Assembly (NCBI RefSeq): GCF_034314105.1
Contig: NZ_JAVIWJ010000001.1
Coordinates: 1,303,501 to 1,367,500 of the forward strand
Length of the DNA: 64,000 nucleotides
Reading direction: 5' to 3'
DNA from: Pseudomonas sp. AB6
GTDB lineage: Bacteria > Pseudomonadota > Gammaproteobacteria > Pseudomonadales > Pseudomonadaceae
Under the pieces are notes generated by a model that ran no database searches, had not been told where the DNA came from, and saw nothing but the letters and a program-made list of their open reading frames with translations. The translations under genes were made by a program, and so were the position numbers. Of the stretch, positions 59,866 to 64,000 are shown in pieces (within the stretch, counting starts at the first letter, position 1; every line of letters starts with the position of its first letter).

Positions 59866-60450
59866 TCAGCGCTCCGGCTTCCAATATTTTTGCATCTCCA
59901 GAAACAAAAATGACGCTGTCCAAGTAATCAACATGAGCCCCGTCAAAGCTTCCAGCCCGGTGAGAAATTTCATATGACCCACGGGATGAATGTCGCCGAA
60001 GCCAATGGTGGTGAACGTGGTGAAAGAAAAGTATGCACAATCGAGTAGGCTGCCGTCGAATTGACCCTGCAGACCACCCCAATCGCCAAATTGAATGATC
60101 AGATAATAAGTTAGTGCAAAGCACCAAACTTCCAGGGCATGGGCCATCATAGCGCCGAGAACACCCAATACGATTCGAAAACGATGGCGTCCGGTGAGCG
60201 TCGATAACAGTAAGTTCATCCGCAACAGGCATTCATAATGGATCATCACAGCCGTGATGATTACAACCAAATTGACCAGGGTTACCGCAATCATACAGTG
60301 CACATCCTCAGCTAACTGCGCGCTGGCCCCCAGCCACATAGGGCTCACACGCTTTCTATAAATAAACGCTCGGTGTTGCCAATAATTGAACAGCTGCAGC
60401 AAAAACTGAGGCAATGGATACGAACAACGAGCCAGTGTAGGTGTAATCAT
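59866..60450 (-). CDS. Two-TM-type ion channel protein
   Basis: A 194-residue membrane protein with two or three helices before a pore loop: YFSFTTFTTIGFGDIHPVGH carries the TxGFGD selectivity filter of K+-channel-type Ion_trans_2 proteins, then LTGLMLITWTASFLFLEMQ. No cytosolic RCK or nucleotide-binding domain. It stands alone. Confidence 0.85.
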   Translation of the reverse strand: MITPTLARCSYPLPQFLLQLFNYWQHRAFIYRKRVSPMWLGASAQLAEDVHCMIAVTLVNLVVIITAVMIHYECLLRMNLLLSTLTGRHRFRIVLGVLGAMMAHALEVWCFALTYYLIIQFGDWGGLQGQFDGSLLDCAYFSFTTFTTIGFGDIHPVGHMKFLTGLEALTGLMLITWTASFLFLEMQKYWKPER

Positions 60451-60805
60451 ACTTTATGCATGGGGGCCCGCCCACTAAGGGTCGATGTATAAGCTACCGC
60501 GGCCAACCCAATGAAATGCTGCTAAAAAGCCTAATCCCAAGATGCCGGGAATACCAAGGGTGATGAATTTGCAAGATTCGGCGGCAGAGAGGGTATCGGG
60601 CTTTTTCCTTGATCAGCACCCCGCATATAGGCACCTCGCCAAGAGTCAGCATAGTTCGAACCGTCTTCTGTTCAAGTCAAACCAACGCCAATTTGTCTGA
60701 CTCAGCTGATACAAACCTGCGTTGCGTTTGCCTGGTAATCAATCAGTACCCAAGCAAGTGTCGGTTCCTTTCTTGGCGGAGCCTGTCAGGCGAACTAATA
60801 GGTAA
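60451..60805. other. Gap without convincing gene
   Basis: 355 bases between the channel and the XRE regulator. A + strand frame (60609-60875) lacks domain features and runs into the regulator's 3' end. Nothing else seen. Confidence 0.35.
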
Positions 60806-61177
60806 TCACTCCCTCACACTCGGTTGTGATTTAGGAGATGATGTCAAAAATCCCGCGATGGTGGTTGTTAAATGACTGAGAGCGTCTTGATCTTGGCGCT
60901 GAAGCAATCTAAAACCAATGAGTACTGACTCTTCTTCCTGGCTCAGATCATAGGAGCAGGGCGGGGTGACTTTGCCCGTTAGAACGAACAGTATGTCGAC
61001 ACCCGTCCCGGCAACCGCTACGAAATACTCGGATTTTGGATAGCGAGTCTCGTTTTCGTAGTTACTTTGTGCGTTAGTCGCGACGCCTCCGAGCTTCCCG
61101 AATACTTTTTGTGAAAACCCTAAACGCACACGCTCATTTCTAAGCCGCAGGCCAATCCCCCTTTTCTCGCTATTCAT
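60806..61177 (-). CDS. XRE-family transcription regulator
   Basis: A 123-residue protein: GLRLRNERVRLGFSQKVFGK, LGGVATNAQSNYENETRYPK, SEYFVAVAGTGVDILFVLTG, a classic phage-type XRE HTH. ATG 61177 (MNSEKRGIG) is preferred over 61213. Possibly the regulator of a decayed element. Confidence 0.82.
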   Translation of the reverse strand: MNSEKRGIGLRLRNERVRLGFSQKVFGKLGGVATNAQSNYENETRYPKSEYFVAVAGTGVDILFVLTGKVTPPCSYDLSQEEESVLIGFRLLQRQDQDALSHLTTTIAGFLTSSPKSQPSVRE

Positions 61178-61945
61178 TAGGCATCCCCGGCTCTTTCTGT
61201 TCCCGAAGCACATTTTTCTTCTGGGGTGGGTGGGCAGTCCATATTTCTATGTGTCTATTAACTGTAGTCATCCCAAGCAAGCCTGTTATCAGATATTACG
61301 CATATCCTCTACATGGATCTGGTTCATGTACAGCTTTTTATTGTTTATGTATAAGTTTTAAATATGTGCATCCGTATGGGTGTTTTATCTTAATAAAATC
61401 ATCTGTATGGATATTGTTCCGCCTCGAAAATTGTTGCCGGTACATGATCTAAAGCAATACGCTCACCGAGATTCAAGGCATCGCAACTCATCAAAAGAAA
61501 GAAAACTGCAATAAAATATATAGATGAATATCGAATCAAATAGGAGTCGTTGCAAACGAATTCGTCTGAGTAGAAATGGCATGTGATTACATTGTTTGGG
61601 AAGGCTATAGTATCAACGGACCTCTGGATCACGTGTGTAGTTTTAAGGGTAGCGATCAATTATTTGTTGACGATTTAAAATCGGAACGCGTACCTCAAAT
61701 ATGGTCGCATTCACGGAATATCGCTCAGGAAGACGGTGTCATAAATTGAGTTATAGGCGCCGAGGAGTACTGGGATTTCGAGCCCACTGCAGCGGATGCA
61801 GTAGAGCTCCAGTGGCAGGTTGCAATATTTATGTTTGCCTAAGCGCGGAATCGCCCGGTAAGCGTTGCGCGCTGAATCGAACCAACAGATCATTAGCCCT
61901 CTAAGTTCCAGGATATTTACTTCAATAATCCTTTGTGAGGTGTAT
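61178..61945. other. AT-rich stretch, mostly non-coding
   Basis: About 770 bases, visibly richer in A/T than the flanks, especially 61300-61560. Only one possible short gene (61576-61749). It may be the residue of an old mobile element. Confidence 0.4.
61576..61749 (+). CDS. Possible small protein, unknown (57 aa)
   Basis: MACDYIVWEGYSINGPLDHV, CSFKGSDQLFVDDLKSERVP, ending IAQEDGVIN. The composition looks like a real soluble protein, but the ribosome site is poor and no homologue is recognised. Confidence 0.3.
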   Translation: MACDYIVWEGYSINGPLDHVCSFKGSDQLFVDDLKSERVPQIWSHSRNIAQEDGVIN

Positions 61946-62161
61946 ATGGATATCGGTCCGAAATCCAAAGATAAGGCTCCGTCTCACGCGCCGTCAGTTT
62001 CGGCGCCAGACCCGGATGTAGTTGATGCGATTATCGATAAACCAGATCGGGCGATCGATACTTTTATTGATGATGAAACTCCTCCCCCGCAGGACTGGAA
62101 ACATCCCGATGATGGCAAAAGCCTTTCTGATCAGGATGTCGAGTGGCCACTTAAGCCCTGA
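61946..62161 (+). CDS. Small acidic protein, unknown (71 aa)
   Basis: GTGAGG precedes ATG 61946. MDIGPKSKDKAPSHAPSVSA, then AIIDKPDRAIDTFIDDETPP and a Trp-containing end (DVEWPLKP). Acidic and Pro-rich, similar in character to the acidic prophage genes at 30688 and 31069. Function unknown. Confidence 0.55.
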   Translation: MDIGPKSKDKAPSHAPSVSAPDPDVVDAIIDKPDRAIDTFIDDETPPPQDWKHPDDGKSLSDQDVEWPLKP

Positions 62162-62186
62162 GGCAAGCCCTGAGGCGTAGTTCCTG

Positions 62187-62426
62187 CTATTTCTTCCGGG
62201 CGGCGGCTTCTGCGGCCAAACATTCCAAGGCGAATTGCTCGGGGTAAGTCATCTCGATTGGAGTAGTCACGCCTTTCACAGTGCGCGAGCCGTCAAGGAT
62301 ATAGCGAATTCGACGATCGGTAACGCCGATGCGTTTTGCGATCCAGCCGGGTGTCTGACCGATGCGCGTGACGAGCTTGTCGGCGTAGTCGGTTGAAGGG
62401 TTATAAAGCTCTGCGTTAGGGGTCAT
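62187..62426 (-). CDS. Small HTH-like protein (79 aa)
   Basis: YADKLVTRIGQTPGWIAKRI, GVTDRRIRYILDGSRTVKGV is a helix-turn-helix-like segment, followed by MTYPEQFALECLAAEAAARK. Resembles phage-type small DNA-binding proteins. Function unknown. Confidence 0.65.
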   Translation of the reverse strand: MTPNAELYNPSTDYADKLVTRIGQTPGWIAKRIGVTDRRIRYILDGSRTVKGVTTPIEMTYPEQFALECLAAEAAARKK

Positions 62427-62469
62427 AGGACTACCAGATAAAAGTTAAGCTGAGTTGCAGTGAAGAACG

Positions 62470-62513
62470 GGCGACACAGTGCGGGAATCATCGAACAGTG
62501 TCGCCTAATTTTT
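62470..62513 (+). terminator. Hairpin with T run
   Basis: GGCGACAC pairs with GTGTCGCC across a 20-base loop; TAATTTTTT follows on the + strand. It is 10 bp beyond the UvrA-like stop, but the T run is in the orientation for rightward transcripts. Confidence 0.5.
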
Positions 62514-62523
62514 TAAAGCAGCA

Positions 62524-64000
62524 TTACTGCCCCGACAATACCTTGGCTAAAAACGGTGCGGTGCGGCTGGCTTTGACGTCTGCAACTGTTTCTGGTGTAC
62601 CACAGGCAACCAATTTGCCACCTTGATCGCCCGCTCCGGGGCCGATGTCGATGACCCAGTCGCTTTGCGCAACGACCCGCATCTCATGCTCGACAACAAT
62701 GACCGTATGGCCCAAATCAACCAGACTGTTGAGTTGGCTGAGCAAGCGGTCAACGTCGCACGGGTGCAGGCCAGTGGTCGGTTCATCGAGAACATAAAGC
62801 GTGGCCCCACGTGGAACTCGTTGCAGTTCGGTCGCCAGTTTAATCCGTTGCGCTTCGCCGCCGGAAAGTTCTGTGGCCGGTTGGCCGAGCCTCAAATAGC
62901 CCAGGCCAATGTCACGCAGTGCCGTCAGCGAACGCAGTACGCTCTGGTGTTTGGCAAAAACCGTCACCGCTTCCTCCACGGTTAACTGCAGCACTTGCGC
63001 GATATTCAATCCCTGCCATGTAATTTGCAGGGTGTCCTGGTTGTAGCGGGCGCCATGACAGGTCGGGCAGGGCGCATAGACGCTTGCCATAAACAACAAT
63101 TCCACACTGACAAGCCCTTCCCCCTCGCACGCTGGGCAGCGCCCTTTGGCGACGTTAAAAGAAAACTGTCCCGCGTCGTAGTGTTTGTCTTTTGCTTCGG
63201 GTGTTGCCGCGTACAGCTTGCGGACACTATCAAACAGCCCGGTATAGGTCGCCAGGTTCGAGCGTGGGGTGCGGCCGATTGGTTTTTGATCGACCTGAAC
63301 CAGTCGCCGGATGTTTTGCGCCCCGGCCGTCACCTGGCCGCTGCAGATTTGCGCAGTGTCGTCTTCCAGGCTGGGTTCCTCCTGTTCTACATCGGCTATG
63401 GTGCGGCCCAGATGAGTGCCCATCAATTCAAGCAATGCGAGACTGACCAAACTCGATTTGCCAGAACCGGAAATCCCGGTGACGGCGGTGAAGCAACCCA
63501 AGGGAAACGCTGCCGAGAGATGGCTCAAGTTATTTCGAGTTATGCCCTCAAGTCGAAGCCAGCCTTTGGCTTGGCGGCGGAGCTGATGCAGGGGCGCATG
63601 TTTTGCAAACACGTGTGGACGCGTCTGCGATGCTTGGACATGGGCCAGCCCGGCGGGCGGTCCACTGTAGAGTACTTGGCCTCCGTGTTCTCCTGCTGCG
63701 GGGCCGACGTCCACCAGCCAGTCGGCGCGGCGCATGGTCTCGATGTCATGTTCGACCACAAACAACGAGTTGCCGGCTGCTTTTAGCCGCTGTAACGCGC
63801 CGAATAAAGCTTCACCGTCAGCCGGGTGCAAACCGGCTGAGGGTTCATCCAGCACGTAGATGACCCCAAACAGCTGAGAGCTTAGCTGTGTCGCCAAGCG
63901 TAAACGTTGAAGCTCGCCGGACGAAAGGGTTGGGGTACTACGCTCCAGCGCCAGATAGCCAAGGCCCAGGTCGGTCAGGGTGCCAACCCTTATGAGTAAG
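62524..64000 (-). CDS. UvrA-like ATPase (excinuclease ABC subunit A paralogue), cut by window end
   Basis: 491 residues are visible; the N-terminus is outside. The first ABC cassette ends with signature LSSGELQRLRLATQLSSQLF and Walker B VIYVLDEPSAGLHP. The second has Walker A GISGSGKSSLVSL, zinc-finger pairs CPACEGEG and CPTCHGARY, signature ELSGGEAQRIKLATELQ and Walker B LYVLDEPTTGLHP. The family binds damaged DNA; short UvrA2-type paralogues are also linked to drug or DNA-adduct tolerance. Which form this is cannot be decided from the part seen. Confidence 0.9.
   Translation of the reverse strand, partial: LLIRVGTLTDLGLGYLALERSTPTLSSGELQRLRLATQLSSQLFGVIYVLDEPSAGLHPADGEALFGALQRLKAAGNSLFVVEHDIETMRRADWLVDVGPAAGEHGGQVLYSGPPAGLAHVQASQTRPHVFAKHAPLHQLRRQAKGWLRLEGITRNNLSHLSAAFPLGCFTAVTGISGSGKSSLVSLALLELMGTHLGRTIADVEQEEPSLEDDTAQICSGQVTAGAQNIRRLVQVDQKPIGRTPRSNLATYTGLFDSVRKLYAATPEAKDKHYDAGQFSFNVAKGRCPACEGEGLVSVELLFMASVYAPCPTCHGARYNQDTLQITWQGLNIAQVLQLTVEEAVTVFAKHQSVLRSLTALRDIGLGYLRLGQPATELSGGEAQRIKLATELQRVPRGATLYVLDEPTTGLHPCDVDRLLSQLNSLVDLGHTVIVVEHEMRVVAQSDWVIDIGPGAGDQGGKLVACGTPETVADVKASRTAPFLAKVLSGQ

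Noticed and set aside
62995-63786. 263-residue + frame opposite the UvrA-like gene
   Set aside because: The minus strand carries all UvrA motifs; the + frame is their mirror and has no independent support.
1-64000. CRISPR arrays or rRNA genes
   Set aside because: No regularly spaced repeat-spacer series and no rRNA-like sequence were seen; the repeat clusters found are short and irregular.

Overview
The window looks like chromosome of a fluorescent-type Pseudomonas. Supporting signs are a MocR-type regulator, a TrhP/YegQ homologue, a REP-like hairpin (about 3036-3061) and a tRNA-Cys/tRNA-Leu pair. About 44.5 kb is an apparently complete temperate prophage integrated in the 3' end of tRNA-Leu(UAA). 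The integration boundaries are a 74-bp perfect direct repeat at 14546-14619 (attL) and 59017-59090 (attR).

Left host flank (1-14545). A divergent catabolic cluster comes first: a TPP-dependent enzyme (cut by the window edge) and a ThuA-like protein face left; a HisD-family dehydrogenase, a TIM-barrel isomerase/epimerase and a GMC oxidoreductase face right. Two near-identical 14-bp palindromes lie in the divergent promoter. An IS3-family element (3110-4565, perfect 25-bp inverted repeats, 3-bp target duplication) sits 17 bp before the epimerase gene, next to a frameshifted chemoreceptor remnant. Then follow a cytosolic chemoreceptor with a CZB domain, a TDT-like membrane remnant, a cupin, an AhpD-like protein, a MocR regulator, trhP, a lipoprotein polysaccharide deacetylase, tRNA-Cys and tRNA-Leu.

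Prophage early/lysogeny part (14684-32400). A tightly overlapping leftward operon runs from a LuxR-type HTH protein and a BRO antirepressor through a CsrA homologue, a metallophosphatase, an Ea22-like protein and an HNH nuclease to an excisionase-like protein and the integrase. CI and Cro-like genes diverge. Three operator-like sites (TTRCA-N9-TGTAA) flank cI. The rightward early operon carries small unknown proteins, a Rha protein, an O-like initiator with internal iteron-like repeats, a DnaC-like loader and a DnaB helicase. Small acidic proteins, a zinc-ribbon protein and hicAB separate early from late genes.

Prophage late part (32446-58480). Two small membrane proteins (holin candidates) lead into a lambda-type head module (Nu1-like, GpA terminase, gpW, portal, S49 protease, scaffold, decoration, capsid). 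A Mu-type contractile tail module follows (sheath, tube, frameshifted chaperone, tape measure, gpN, gpP, gp45-48, fibre), then GH19 endolysin and nested Rz/Rz1. The virion is therefore expected to be a myovirus with lambda-like head genes. Two single genes on the opposite strand interrupt the tail operon (49641-50024 and 52142-53152) and look like morons. Several hairpin terminators lie between late genes.

Right flank (58481-64000). The prophage end holds six copies of an 8-mer (TGTCAACC). Just beyond attR is a short remnant of a second, related integrase 3' end, so the site was probably used before. Then come an antitoxin-like HTH protein, a two-TM ion channel, an XRE regulator, an AT-rich stretch, small unknown genes and the C-terminal part of a UvrA-like ATPase cut by the window end.
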